Positions 36,101-43,912 of a stretch of 64,000 nt of DNA are shown here, piece by piece; positions within the stretch are counted from its first letter, which is position 1; each line of letters opens with the position of its first letter. The position numbers and the translations under genes are program-made. The notes under the pieces are model-generated. The model made no database searches and was not told the DNA's origin. It saw nothing but the letters and a program-made list of their open reading frames with translations. This DNA comes from JAHFDS01 sp964593795 (GTDB taxonomy: Bacteria > Myxococcota_A > Polyangia > JAHFDS01). The stretch spans positions 47,810-111,809 of the forward strand of contig CAZQJC010000176.1 of the NCBI GenBank assembly GCA_964593795.1, given 5' to 3'.

Positions 36101-37986
36101 ACCAGCGAGATCCCATCCTCAAGCTGCCGCCACGCACGGCCGCCGCGATCCCCACCGATGAGACCGACGTTCGGCTGCCCGATGGCGCGGTCTGGCAGTT
36201 CCGCTTCGCCAAGGAGTTCTGCAACATCGCCCGGCCGGCGGGGACGTTCCGCAACCAGCTGCCCGACCTGCTCCGCAGGTGGTTCGGGCCGCGCGCCGGC
36301 CAGCCCGGGACCGCGTTCCAGGTGCGCTTCCACGCCGGGCCGGACGGACTGTGGGTCGAGCCCGTGCAATCGGCCGCGATCGAGCCGGGTTCGCGGCGGA
36401 GCATCGTGGCGTACCCGGACCTCCGTGCGGCTGCGGGTCACGTGCAGGAGGAGATGCTCCCGCCGGACCTCGAGCGCGTCTCCCTGCCGCTCGAGGACGT
36501 CTCGGCGGATCTGTTCGCCGTTCGCGTCTCTGGCAGCTCGATGGATGGAGGTCGCGAGCCGATTCACGATGGCGACTGGGCGGTGATGCGGCTCTCGCGC
36601 AGCCAGCCGGCCAGCGCGGTCGAGAACCGCGTCGTCCTCGTCGAGGTGCACGGCGAGGGATCGGGCGCGCAGTACCAGATCAAGCGCTTGCGGCGACACG
36701 GCGGCGGCTGGCTCCTGACCTCGGACAACCCGGAGGGCCCGACCATCGAGGCCACCGAGGGGATGGTGCCGATCGCGCGCCTCGAGCGCGTGGTCCACCC
36801 CGAGGACCTCGCGCCTCCGCTCGGGACGGTGTGCAGTGACGAGGCGCTACCCGCGCACTTCGGTGTCGAAGGGCTCGTGTCGCGGTCGGGACGCCACGGC
36901 GGGCACCTGTTCGTCTTCATCGATCGCAAGGGAATGCTGGTCGCGACCGATCGTGTCCGGCTGCCGAGCCCGCCCCCGAGGCCGAGCGAGACGGCCTTCG
37001 TGCTGGGAAGGCGAGAGGACGGGGGATGGCGCTATCTGGGGATCGGTCGGCAGACCGAGGACGTCGGCGTGTGGTCGTTGCCCGACGCCGACCTGGCCAC
37101 CTGGCGCGCGTGGGGAGAAGGCCGGGAGGTCTCCCGGCGTGTTCCCGAGGGCGCCCTTGCGCGGGCGCAGCAGCTGGTCGAGGCGCTCCTCGCCCATGCC
37201 GGCGCCTGGCTCGAGCGCGGCGAGGGAGGTCGCGCCCGGGTGCTCGGAGCCGCGCCGCGGGGCGGCCTGCGGATCGACGGTGGCGAGGGAGGCTTCGCCG
37301 AGCGCACGGTCTCCCTGCAGGATCTGGCCTGGGTGATCGCCGCCGCGGATGACGTCGCGGAGAACGGGGGCCTGCTCGACGAGGAGCGCGTCAATCACCT
37401 GCGCTACCTGGAGGGCACTCCGAAGGCTTCCACTCGCTGGATCGACACGGGCTGGGCCCTCGCGGCGTGGCAGGTCGGCAAGGAGTGGCTGCGGGCTCCT
37501 GTGGCGGCGGAGACGAGCCTCGTGCGTGTTCGCCGCGCCGACGGCGCAACCCTGGATGCGTCCTTCCGCATCGAGCGCGTCGGGGACGTGGCGACCGTGG
37601 TGGTCGAGTCGCGAGGGGGCACCCGAGGCTCCGCGGACGAGCGAAACACGGACTACGCGGAGGGGCTCGAGCTCATCCTGCAGCGGCTCGGCGCGGCGGA
37701 CATCCGGGTGGGCGACATCCTCGTCGAGTCCCGGGAGGTGCAGAGCCTGCCCGCCCCAGAACGGAGGGTCGTGCTCCCAGGCCGGCCCTACCCGATCGAG
37801 ATCGACGACGCCTCGTCGCTGCGCAACCTGATCAGCGCCGCGCAGGCGAAGGTGGGCCGCATGCCCGGAGCGAAGGGCGCCGGCAACCGGACCCGCCGGC
37901 TCCGTCTGTTTCTTGCGCCAGGATCGTCCCTCTCCCCGAGCGAGCTGGCTCGACTTCTGGAAGCGGGCTCTCCCGGGGACGGGTAG
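33196..37986 (+). CDS. HIT - PLD nuclease - SF2 helicase - S24 peptidase fusion protein
   Basis: A 1596-residue multidomain protein; GTG at 33196, with GTG 33223 (GGAG 7 bp upstream) a better-supported alternative. In order: a HIT domain with HLHLHVIPR near 97-105; a PLD-type nuclease with HPKSW near 244 and GSSNLSGSA near 260; a DEAD/DEAH helicase with ATGLGKT near 368, DEVHH near 465, LTATPDR and QQLGRGLR near 663; a helical region; an S24/LexA-type peptidase module with VSGSSMDGG near 1111 and a following Lys strand; and a C-terminal unknown part. HIT enzymes act on nucleotides, PLD cuts DNA, and S24 domains self-cleave in LexA-like switches. The combination reads as a self-contained, regulated nucleic-acid-processing machine, probably anti-phage. 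No frameshift is evident. Confidence 0.85.
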   Translation: MGDTDRSVSVFLGVPEQDWVAANEHAFAFRDRFPVTPGHTLIVTRRVIPDWFAANEEERAAVLELVDRVKRLLDEELHPDGYNVGFNAGTAAGQTVMHLHLHVIPRYRGDMDDPRGGVRHVIPSRGNYLAQAAPLATGGESDPFARHVLPLFERADEISIVAAFVQDSGLDRIQPATLAAMARGARVRIITGDYLDITQASALERLLDWQRLAGPAEEEGGLAGSFTAAVIEVARLPARVRAFHPKSWRFEASSLGVAFVGSSNLSGSALDTGIEWNLRVDRDRDAAAYARIRESFEALWTAARPLEAGWVDEYARRVRRVQVALPPGESEAEPLETPPEPHEVQREALAALRAAREEGRRRAIVVLATGLGKTWLAAFDFAQLRAELGRRPRLLFLAHRRELLLQAAGTYRRQLRVLGETARAGWFLEDQDDLSSDLVFASVAKLSRREHLPKLAAKAFDYVVIDEVHHASADSYRRILDGIDPQFLLGLTATPDRADSADILGLFDDFVAYRADIPRGVALGRLAPFHYSGIRDDIDYENIPWRNRRFDPEALATAVQTETRMQTLWRAWSEHPGQRTLIFCCSIAHASYVRAWLRAREVQVNAVYASEGSDDREASLGALDRGELDAVCAVDVFNEGVDVPSIDRVVMLRPTESSVVFLQQLGRGLRAAEGKSAVEVIDFVGNHRIFLERLRTLLSLGGAAASGNAALRSLLEATGPQELPAGCSVDVELEAKELLSRLFRVPGADEVERAYRELCMERGVHDEPSLRPTAGELQRMGYLPARLRERHGSWFEFVRAEGHLAPDEASALEAAVGFLRELEITEMTRCFKMITLEALIEADALLTGLPLRDLALRSHALLRRSPELFAEVAESDRVTELDADSTARWLAYWRRNPVAAWTGAKRDRRTWFRLDGDRFVLDLAVGPDLAPALSRLTRELVDYRLAQYRARRRESTTSAEGFVCKVLSNQRDPILKLPPRTAAAIPTDETDVRLPDGAVWQFRFAKEFCNIARPAGTFRNQLPDLLRRWFGPRAGQPGTAFQVRFHAGPDGLWVEPVQSAAIEPGSRRSIVAYPDLRAAAGHVQEEMLPPDLERVSLPLEDVSADLFAVRVSGSSMDGGREPIHDGDWAVMRLSRSQPASAVENRVVLVEVHGEGSGAQYQIKRLRRHGGGWLLTSDNPEGPTIEATEGMVPIARLERVVHPEDLAPPLGTVCSDEALPAHFGVEGLVSRSGRHGGHLFVFIDRKGMLVATDRVRLPSPPPRPSETAFVLGRREDGGWRYLGIGRQTEDVGVWSLPDADLATWRAWGEGREVSRRVPEGALARAQQLVEALLAHAGAWLERGEGGRARVLGAAPRGGLRIDGGEGGFAERTVSLQDLAWVIAAADDVAENGGLLDEERVNHLRYLEGTPKASTRWIDTGWALAAWQVGKEWLRAPVAAETSLVRVRRADGATLDASFRIERVGDVATVVVESRGGTRGSADERNTDYAEGLELILQRLGAADIRVGDILVESREVQSLPAPERRVVLPGRPYPIEIDDASSLRNLISAAQAKVGRMPGAKGAGNRTRRLRLFLAPGSSLSPSELARLLEAGSPGDG

Positions 37987-38010
37987 GCCCAAGCTGGTGC
38001 GGTTCCGCGC

Positions 38011-38023
38011 TTCATGTCCGTCC
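38011..38023 (+). promoter_or_regulatory. Recurring motif A (TTCATGTCCGYCC)
   Basis: TTCATGTCCGTCC lies 19 bp before the ATG at 38042. Four near-identical copies stand 15-24 bp in front of genes at 54952, 55369, 58856 and 59944 on the other strand. Confidence 0.45.
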
Positions 38024-38041
38024 CCTCCGTAGGGTGGCCTC

Positions 38042-38347
38042 ATGAGCTCATCGAACCGAGGCGGCAGGAAGTTCTCCCGTGTCGAGATCCAGCGGCTCGT
38101 GCTGTCGGGGGCAGCGCGGGCACTGCAGCAGGGCGGCGTGGCGCCGACGCCGCGCCACAAGCAGCGGCTCTTGCGGGCGCACCTGCGCCTCGCGGCGCTC
38201 CTGGCGGAGCAGGCGGGGATCTCCGAGGAGGCGTTCGCGCTCGCGGCGGCCCGGCAGTTCCGGGGTGAGCTCGGTGTGCGTGCGGAGCTGTCGCCGGAGG
38301 ACGTCACGCGCCTGCGCCTGGGCGGCCGTGACCACGTCAAGGCCTGA
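38042..38347 (+). CDS. Small hypothetical protein
   Basis: A 101-residue, helical, Arg/Ala-rich protein (LRAHLRLAALLAEQAGISEE) without signal peptide or known motif. It starts 56 bp after the giant fusion gene but has motif A 19 bp upstream of its ATG, which suggests its own promoter. The next tiny gene follows after 13 bp with a GAGGAG ribosome site. The basic composition could suit nucleic-acid binding; no family is recognised. Confidence 0.55.
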   Translation: MSSSNRGGRKFSRVEIQRLVLSGAARALQQGGVAPTPRHKQRLLRAHLRLAALLAEQAGISEEAFALAAARQFRGELGVRAELSPEDVTRLRLGGRDHVKA

Positions 38348-38360
38348 GGGGAGGAGACCC

Positions 38361-38489
38361 ATGCAGCAAGCACAGCGCGCCTTCGTGATCCTCGACGCCT
38401 CGCTCGAGCGGTCGCGCTTGCCCGAAGAGGCTCCGAATCGCGCCGAGATGGAGGACTGGCTGATCGAGCTCCGGCGCGCGCGCTTCTGA
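38361..38489 (+). CDS. 42-residue hypothetical protein
   Basis: A short frame (MQQAQRAFVILDASL to IELRRARF) with GGGGAGGAG seven bases before its ATG and G/C-rich third positions. The product is a probable helix with a mixed charge pattern. It probably shares a transcript with the 101-residue protein just upstream and ends 4 bp before the convergent gene's stop. Confidence 0.5.
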   Translation: MQQAQRAFVILDASLERSRLPEEAPNRAEMEDWLIELRRARF

Positions 38490-38493
38490 CCGG

Positions 38494-39033
38494 TCAGCTC
38501 CCGTGGACCTCGCAGAAGAGGCGGCGGGATTCCTTGCAGCTGCAGCGACGGCCCTGCTCGTGGCTGTCGAGGACGAAGCGGCGCCCCGCCCTGTGGTACT
38601 CGTCGAAGATCTCCCGGCGGAGGTCGGCGTCGACCCCGGAGAGGCACTCGAGCGCGTCCATGCGGCCGACCTGGAAGGCCAGCACCGAGTGTGCCGCCAC
38701 CAGGACGGCCACGGGTGGGGCGGCGGTCGGGCGGTGATGGAGGTGCGGCGCGCAGCGCGCGGCTTCGATGCAGAGCCGATCGATCGCCTCACACACGGTC
38801 TCGAAGAACCGGTCCTTGGCCGGCTCGAGATCGAAGTCCACGCCCGCCGCGTTGTCGAAGACGCTGTGGGTGCCGTGGCGCTTGTGGGCGCGATGCCTGC
38901 GCTCCGCTTCGCGCTCCGTCGGCTCCGCAGGCGAGATGGGCTCGCCGGACAGCGCGGCCATGAGCTCGGGGTCGTGGTCGAAGGCGCGCGTTCTCCAGTA
39001 GAGCCATCGCACGAGGCGGGCGAGGAGCTTCAT
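38494..39033 (-). CDS. Hypothetical protein, Cys-rich C-terminus
   Basis: A 179-residue protein beginning MKLLARLVRWLYWRTRAF, a basic amphipathic or weak membrane-associating segment rather than a cleavable signal. The middle is helical. The last 25 residues contain CSCKESRRLFCEVHGS, which with its three Cys and one His could bind a metal. The copy of motif B at 39043-39071 sits directly upstream, in promoter position. No family recognised. Confidence 0.55.
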   Translation of the reverse strand: MKLLARLVRWLYWRTRAFDHDPELMAALSGEPISPAEPTEREAERRHRAHKRHGTHSVFDNAAGVDFDLEPAKDRFFETVCEAIDRLCIEAARCAPHLHHRPTAAPPVAVLVAAHSVLAFQVGRMDALECLSGVDADLRREIFDEYHRAGRRFVLDSHEQGRRCSCKESRRLFCEVHGS

Positions 39034-39042
39034 ATGGACGAC

Positions 39043-39071
39043 GGACGTCCGGACCTGTGCACTTCTGACAG
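39043..39071 (-). promoter_or_regulatory. Recurring motif B (CTGTCAGA...CGTCC)
   Basis: Read on the minus strand: CTGTCAGAA, a spacer of about 15 bases, then GGACGTCC, 10 bp before the ATG at 39033. Similar arrangements occur at 42019-42048, 44052-44081 and 44119-44146. Confidence 0.4.
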
Positions 39072-39202
39072 CGCTGGCTCGACCATTCGGGCGCCGCCTC
39101 CACTTGCCCTCCTTCAGGCGTGCGCCTCGCGAGCGCGGCCAAAGACACGAGGGTGGCCGTCAGACGCGGCGCATTCACACGTCCTTCCTCGAGGAGGCCG
39201 CA

Positions 39203-40222
39203 TTGAACCGCGAGATGCCAGATGCCCGGACCACTTGCCAGCGTGGGCCGGGGCAGGACTTCCGGCTGCTCGCCGAGCGGGCGGCGCCCTCGGGCAAGCT
39301 CCTGGCGTTCGACCAGACGCGGCGCGCGCGGGCGCAACTGCGTGAGCTCGAGGCCGGGAACCCTGCGCTCGGCGTCATGCTGGCGCCCATCGCGAACACG
39401 TTCGGCGTCGAGCGCGGGGCGTTGCAGCGCATCACGCTCGGGCTCCTCGAGGGCCTGCCGCTGCCGCACCTGTCGGCCGAGGAGGCCACGCTGCTCTTCA
39501 TCGGCTTTCGCACGAGAGGACTTCTCGCGGGCGGGCCCCCGCCGGCGGCCGAGTTGGTCAGGCGCTTTCGCGCGCGACCGGCGTCGAGCCTCGGCGACGA
39601 GGCGCGGGACGCGCTCTCGGACACGGTCGAGCGGCTCGGGCTGGCCTTCCGGCTCGAGGCGTTGCCCGCCGCGCTGGGGCCGCCAGCTCCGCCCACCGGG
39701 CAGCTCGCGCTCTTCGCGGCGGCGGGCCGCCCCGCGCCAGCCGGCTCGCGGCTTCCGGAGCGGACCCCGCTCGCGCGCCTGCTCGAGCGTTGCCCCGGGC
39801 TCGTGCGCTCGATCCACAGCATCCTGGCGCGGCTCTCGCCCGCCGTGAGAACCGGCAGCGAGATCTGCGTGCGCGTTCTGCTCGAGGAGGCGCGTCCGGG
39901 GCTCGCGCCCCTCGCGCAGCTCTCCGAGGAGGACCTCGCGCCGCGGCCGCGGGGCGAGGACGTGCGGCTCGTCCTCTCGAACCTCGTGAGCTGCGCGGAC
40001 GGTCGTCGCCTCGCGCGCCGCTGGTACGCGATCTGGGCGCCGCAGCCGCCCGGGGTGCAGCGGGCGGTCCGCCACGTCGCGGCGCTCCTCGTCTACGGCT
40101 GGACGCTGCTCGGCGAGCGCCTCGGGCAGCACGCGATGCCACCCTTCGTCGTGCCGTGGGACGAGCGTGTGCCGCGCCCTGCCGTCGACGCGCTGCGAAG
40201 CCAGGCACCGTCGGGGAGGTGA
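39203..40222 (+). CDS. Hypothetical protein
   Basis: A 339-residue protein started at a TTG with GAGGAGG five bases upstream; a frame open from 39104 and an ATG at 39215 are alternatives. The product is helical, Leu/Ala/Arg-rich and cytosolic, with a possible DNA- or protein-binding helical bundle (LERCPGLVRSIHSILARL). I see no catalytic residues or known domain. Codon use is typical of the backbone, and it stands alone between convergent and divergent neighbours. Confidence 0.55.
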   Translation: MNREMPDARTTCQRGPGQDFRLLAERAAPSGKLLAFDQTRRARAQLRELEAGNPALGVMLAPIANTFGVERGALQRITLGLLEGLPLPHLSAEEATLLFIGFRTRGLLAGGPPPAAELVRRFRARPASSLGDEARDALSDTVERLGLAFRLEALPAALGPPAPPTGQLALFAAAGRPAPAGSRLPERTPLARLLERCPGLVRSIHSILARLSPAVRTGSEICVRVLLEEARPGLAPLAQLSEEDLAPRPRGEDVRLVLSNLVSCADGRRLARRWYAIWAPQPPGVQRAVRHVAALLVYGWTLLGERLGQHAMPPFVVPWDERVPRPAVDALRSQAPSGR

Positions 40223-40278
40223 ATCGAGTCACGGTGGACGCGAGGCGATGCGGGTCGCCGCAGGTGCCATCGGCGCGG

Positions 40279-40689
40279 TCAGAGCACGTGCAGATCGTGC
40301 AGGGTCACGGCCAGCCTGTCACCGTTCCAGCGGAACTCGAACTGCGCCGTCAGGTCGCTGTACGCACCGTTGAGCGGCACGGAGTGATCGAAGGCGAAGC
40401 CGCCGCCGTCCGTGAAGGCGACCAGGCTCAGGCCAGGATCGCCTGTCGCGTCCGCCGGGGCGGTGAACCGCGGCCCCTCGGCGTGAGCGGCGGCGAAGAC
40501 GGTGCCCGGTCCGAAGGTCTCGTGCACCAGGCGCAGCACGGCCTCGGCCGTCCAGCGAACTGCCTGCGCGCCGTCCTGGTCGAGCGAGCCACACGCGAGA
40601 TCTGCGCGGCCCTGCGCGAGCAGCTCGAACCACCCGCGCACGAACTCCGTCATCGCCTCCGCAGGGGACCTGCCGCCGAGCTCGATCAC
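40279..40689 (-). CDS. Small hypothetical protein (NTF2-like possible)
   Basis: A 136-residue protein with GTG start. A helical first half (AMTEFVRGWFELLAQGRAD) is followed by strands, ending in AQFEFRWNGDRLAVTLHDLHVL. The layout of a helix pair and a curved sheet is compatible with an NTF2-like or similar small alpha+beta fold, but no signature proves it. It lies downstream of the FHA copy 2 cassette on the same strand, 48 bp from the small secreted gene, so it may be the third gene of that transcript. Confidence 0.55.
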   Translation of the reverse strand: MIELGGRSPAEAMTEFVRGWFELLAQGRADLACGSLDQDGAQAVRWTAEAVLRLVHETFGPGTVFAAAHAEGPRFTAPADATGDPGLSLVAFTDGGGFAFDHSVPLNGAYSDLTAQFEFRWNGDRLAVTLHDLHVL

Positions 40690-40736
40690 CCGAGGAACGT
40701 ACTACCGCTCGCGCACTGTCGTGCACAGGTCCGCAA

Positions 40737-40989
40737 TCAGCCCTTCGGGCTCCGTCGGCGCGTGCCTTTCTTGCCCGTGTAGGGGTTGGTCTTGCCGCGG
40801 GTGGCGTAGTTGTCGTTCTTGCGGGCGTTCGGTCGGGTGCGGTGGTGCGCGGCCACGAGGCGCACGCCTGGTGCGGACCGTGTGGGCCTTGACCCGCACG
40901 GCCGAGGTGGCCCGGGGGCCGCGTGCGTGTGCGACCTCGGGGGCCTGATAGAGCAGGGCCGCGACCAGGAGGAACCGCAGCGCGCGCAT
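40737..40989 (-). pseudogene. Small secreted basic protein, frameshifted (copy 2)
   Basis: The ATG overlaps the FHA gene's stop by one base (TGATG). A signal peptide, MRALRFLLVAALLYQAPEVAHA, leads to VRVKAHTVRT; here the frame that continues the homology shifts by one base near 40870, after which it reads RLVAAHHRTRPNARKNDN and NPYTGKKGTRRRSPKG. The uncorrected frame runs on to an unrelated end. Copy 1 (27233-27494) has an indel at a different point, so each copy is intact where the other is broken. The restored protein is about 83 residues, exported and strongly basic. Confidence 0.6.
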
Positions 40990-41999
40990 CACGCGCCCGC
41001 CCGCGCCGAGCGGCGCCACTCGAGGCTGGTCTGGTCCGACAGGGCGAGCTCACCGCCGTCGGGCAGCACGGCGGCCTCGAGGAGCTGGCCGTCGAGCGCG
41101 AGCCCGTACGTGCTCGCGGTGTCCACGGCCCACACATCGCTGCCGAGCCGCACCAGCAGCGCGTGCACGCGCGAGACCTCGCCATCGCCGTCGAGGCGCA
41201 GCCGGCAGCGCTCGTAGCGGCCGACGAGCACGCCGCGCTCGAGCTGCTCCGCGGAGATGCCGCGCACAGAACGCTCGCCGCAGCAGCACACGCGGAGGGT
41301 GCCCCACGCGAGCTCGGGCCCGGCATCCTCGCCCACGAAGAGCGGCGGGCCGACGCGCGTGATGCGGGTGCTCTGGCCTGACGGCTCGGGGCGCTCGATC
41401 GCCGGCGCCGGCGCATCCGGGGGGCGCCGATCGACGAAGATGCGCGGCGGCAGCGCGGAGAATGCTTCCGCGGGCGCTGCGGGCCACGCGGTGCCGGACG
41501 CCACCGGGACGAACCACAGCGCGTACGAGCCGAGGGCGAGGTAGGTCGCGCCCTCGGCCACGACCGCGCCGGCGGGCGCGCCGTCCTCGGTGCGAAAGGG
41601 CTGGCCGCTCGCGAGATCCCACACCCGGAGCTGCGGCTGCGCGCCGCTTTCGCCGGAGACGACGAGGGCGGTCAGCGCGCGGAGCGGGGCGTCGGCCTCC
41701 CGCAAGCGGAGACCGCATTGCGAGTGCCGCCCCGCCGTCACTGTGCCACCCGGCGGCAGCAGCGCCGCGCCGCGCAACCGGCCATCCGGGTCCACGAGCG
41801 CACAGGCGAATGCAGGTGCCGTCGCTCGAGCGGCGAGCGCGGACAGCTGCGCGTGGGCCACCTCGAACGCCGGCGCGGGCGCCAGCGCAGGCTCGGCGAC
41901 GCGGTACACCGACAGGATCCGCGTCCTGGCGTCGAAGCGACCGCCATCAGAGGAGGTGGTGGTCGCGCGTCCCTGCAGCGTGGCGGGCGTCGTGCTCAT
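40989..41999 (-). CDS. Double FHA-like domain protein (copy 2)
   Basis: A 336-residue protein from the ATG at 41997-41999 (MSTTPATLQ), with GGGAG eight bases upstream; longer frames exist but the upstream sequence holds motif B. The two FHA-like modules match copy 1: TAGRHSQCGLRL and WDLASGQPF in the first, LVGRYERCRLRL, SRVHALLV and TASTYGLALDG in the second. Phosphothreonine binding is expected of the second module. Copies 1 and 2 each couple to a small secreted basic protein, so the two-gene cassette was duplicated as a unit. No kinase or secretion gene adjoins this copy. Confidence 0.75.
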   Translation of the reverse strand: MSTTPATLQGRATTTSSDGGRFDARTRILSVYRVAEPALAPAPAFEVAHAQLSALAARATAPAFACALVDPDGRLRGAALLPPGGTVTAGRHSQCGLRLREADAPLRALTALVVSGESGAQPQLRVWDLASGQPFRTEDGAPAGAVVAEGATYLALGSYALWFVPVASGTAWPAAPAEAFSALPPRIFVDRRPPDAPAPAIERPEPSGQSTRITRVGPPLFVGEDAGPELAWGTLRVCCCGERSVRGISAEQLERGVLVGRYERCRLRLDGDGEVSRVHALLVRLGSDVWAVDTASTYGLALDGQLLEAAVLPDGGELALSDQTSLEWRRSARAGA

Positions 42000-42018
42000 G
42001 CGGTGGGCTCCCACAGAG

Positions 42019-42048
42019 CAGGACGCCCGGCAGAGCGGGTTCTGACAG
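42019..42048 (-). promoter_or_regulatory. Recurring motif B upstream of FHA copy 2
   Basis: On the minus strand, CTGTCAGAAC followed by about 12 bases and GGGCGTCCTG, 20 bp before the start at 41999. It matches 27 of 30 bases with the copy at 44052-44081. It may be a promoter for a common sigma factor, or an operator. Confidence 0.45.
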
Positions 42049-42126
42049 GCCATGAGAAGGCGCCCGGCTGGGGCCGAGCCAGACGAGCAGCTCGAGGCGG
42101 TGGTGCTGTCGTACCCTGTCGCGCCA

Positions 42127-43374
42127 ATGGCAACGGGGAGGAGGAGAGCGACGGAGGCCAAGGTCGCCGCGCACCCGTGGGACTTCAAGGCGCGCTTTCG
42201 CCGTCACGCCTTCGGCTGGAGGTCGCAGCCGGCGATCACGCGCATCAAGCAGGCGGTCGCCGAGATCAAGAAGGTCGCGAAGAAGGAGCCGGCGCTCGCC
42301 GCCGAGGGCGCCGTCGTGTTCCTCGAGCGCGTGTCCCCCGCGCTCGAACGCGTCGACAGCTCCTCCGGCGCCATCGGCTCGGCAGTGGGCCACGCCATTG
42401 CGGAGCTGGTGCCGATCATCGCCAGCGCGCCCGCCGATCCGAGGACCCGTGAGGTGTGGCTCGCGCGACTGTGGCAGGCCTATCAGGACGACGAGATCCC
42501 CTACATCGAGGCGCTCGGCCACCACTGGGGCGCCCTCTGCGCGTCCCGCGAGGTGGCCTCCGCGTGGGCCGATCGCCTCGCGGAGACCGTGCGGTTGGCG
42601 TGGAGCCCTGACCCGAGCCTGCGCGGACACTTCAAGGGCACGACCAGCTGCCTGAGCGCTCTCATGGCCGCCGAGCGCCACGAGGACGTCCTCGCGCTCG
42701 TCGCCCTTGCGCCGTACAAGATGTGGACCTACCGACAATACGGCGTCATGGCACTGTCCGCGCTGGGACGGAAGGCCGAGGCGATCCGCTACGCGGAGGA
42801 GGGCCGCGGCCTGAACGACAGCCCGGTCGCGATCGCGCGCGCGTGCGAGGCGGTGCTCCTGTCGTCGGGGCTCGCCGACGAAGCCTACCGGCGCTACGCG
42901 CTCACCGCGAACCAGGGGGGCACCTACCTCGCGACCTTTCGTGCGGTCGCGAAGAGGTACCCGCACAAGGCCGAGGGCGAGATCCTCGCCGACCTCGTCC
43001 GCAGCACGCCTGGCGACGAGGGCAAGTGGTTCGCCGCGGCCAAGGAGGCGGGCCTCTTCGGCGAGGCGATCGCGCTCGCAGGGTGCGCACCGTGCGATCC
43101 GAGGACGCTCACGCGCGCGGCGCGCGACCACGCGGAGAAGCAACCAGGCTTCGCGGTCGATGCGGGCCTGCTGGCGCTGCACTGGCTGGTGCAGGGGTAC
43201 GGCTACGAGATCACCGGCGCCGACGTCTGGGACGCCTACCGGTTCACGCTCGCGGCGGCCGCGCGACTCGGCAATGAAGCAGAGATCAAGGCGCGCATCC
43301 GCAAGCTGGTCGCGTCGGAGGTCCTCGGCGATCGCTTCGTGACGAAGGTGCTCGGCAGGGAGCTCGGTCCGTGA
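42127..43374 (+). CDS. Hypothetical helical-repeat protein
   Basis: A 415-residue protein from the ATG at 42127 (MATGRRRATEAK); the frame is open from 42052 but the first 25 codons overlap promoter sequence. After a basic N-terminus (DFKARFRRHAFGWRS) the rest consists of repeated helix pairs of TPR/HEAT type. No catalytic motif or signal peptide. It resembles uncharacterised proteins scattered in proteobacteria and myxobacteria, but I cannot name the family. It converges with the broken zinc-ribbon gene across a 7-bp hairpin. Confidence 0.6.
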   Translation: MATGRRRATEAKVAAHPWDFKARFRRHAFGWRSQPAITRIKQAVAEIKKVAKKEPALAAEGAVVFLERVSPALERVDSSSGAIGSAVGHAIAELVPIIASAPADPRTREVWLARLWQAYQDDEIPYIEALGHHWGALCASREVASAWADRLAETVRLAWSPDPSLRGHFKGTTSCLSALMAAERHEDVLALVALAPYKMWTYRQYGVMALSALGRKAEAIRYAEEGRGLNDSPVAIARACEAVLLSSGLADEAYRRYALTANQGGTYLATFRAVAKRYPHKAEGEILADLVRSTPGDEGKWFAAAKEAGLFGEAIALAGCAPCDPRTLTRAARDHAEKQPGFAVDAGLLALHWLVQGYGYEITGADVWDAYRFTLAAAARLGNEAEIKARIRKLVASEVLGDRFVTKVLGRELGP

Positions 43375-43383
43375 GCGCAGCGC

Positions 43384-43410
43384 CGTGGCGGTCAGATCTC
43401 GATCGCCACG
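43384..43410. terminator. Hairpin between convergent genes
   Basis: CGTGGCG and CGCCACG form a 7-bp perfect stem around a 13-nt loop, 9 bp after the plus-strand stop and 9 bp before the minus-strand stop. Confidence 0.45.
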
Positions 43411-43419
43411 ACCGCGCTG

Positions 43420-43912
43420 TCAGCGCTCGGTGAGGGCACGCGTGAACGTGTCGCCGCACTCGGTCGAGCAGAAGTGACCGTCGGCCACGTCGGGATCGCG
43501 ACTCGCCCCGCAGTTCAGGCAGCCCCGCGTGGTCGACGCCACGCGCTCCTCGAGGTCGTGGTGGATGGGCACCGCCCCGGGCGTCTCGGAAGCGGCCCCG
43601 CGGTTCGGGAGTTCTATCGCCGTCTCGTGGACCGCGCCCGCGAAGGGGGCCGGGACGACGCGGACGAACTACACCTCGAGCGCGCGGCACAGCGCTGGTT
43701 CCGCCTGCTCGAGCTGCCGCCAGCCGACGCCCCGCCGGAGCACGAGCTCGAAGAAGGACGTCTCGGGGCCTGGCTGGATGCGGGAGATCGCGTCGGCCAG
43801 CGCCAGCCGGCGCAGCACTGCCACGAGGCGATGGCTCGTCCGGTCGAGCTCGTCCTCGAGCACGGGGAAGGCCGGAAGCCAAGGGCGCCCTCGCCTCCGG
43901 CGGCATCGTCAC
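43420..43912 (-). pseudogene. Zinc-ribbon protein gene broken by a frameshift and a stop
   Basis: A GTG at 43910-43912 overlaps the previous stop (GTGA) and reads TMPPEARAPLASG; joining the next frame at a C-run near 43866 gives VLEDELDRTSHRLVAVL and on to QAEPALCRALEV, where an in-frame TAG (43669-43671) occurs. Beyond it the same frame continues to HHDLEERVAS, CLNCG, then FCSTECGDTFTRALTER and its stop. So the original product was probably about 160 residues with a CxxC...CxxxC zinc ribbon at the end. Both lesions would have to be errors for the gene to be live. Confidence 0.5.
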
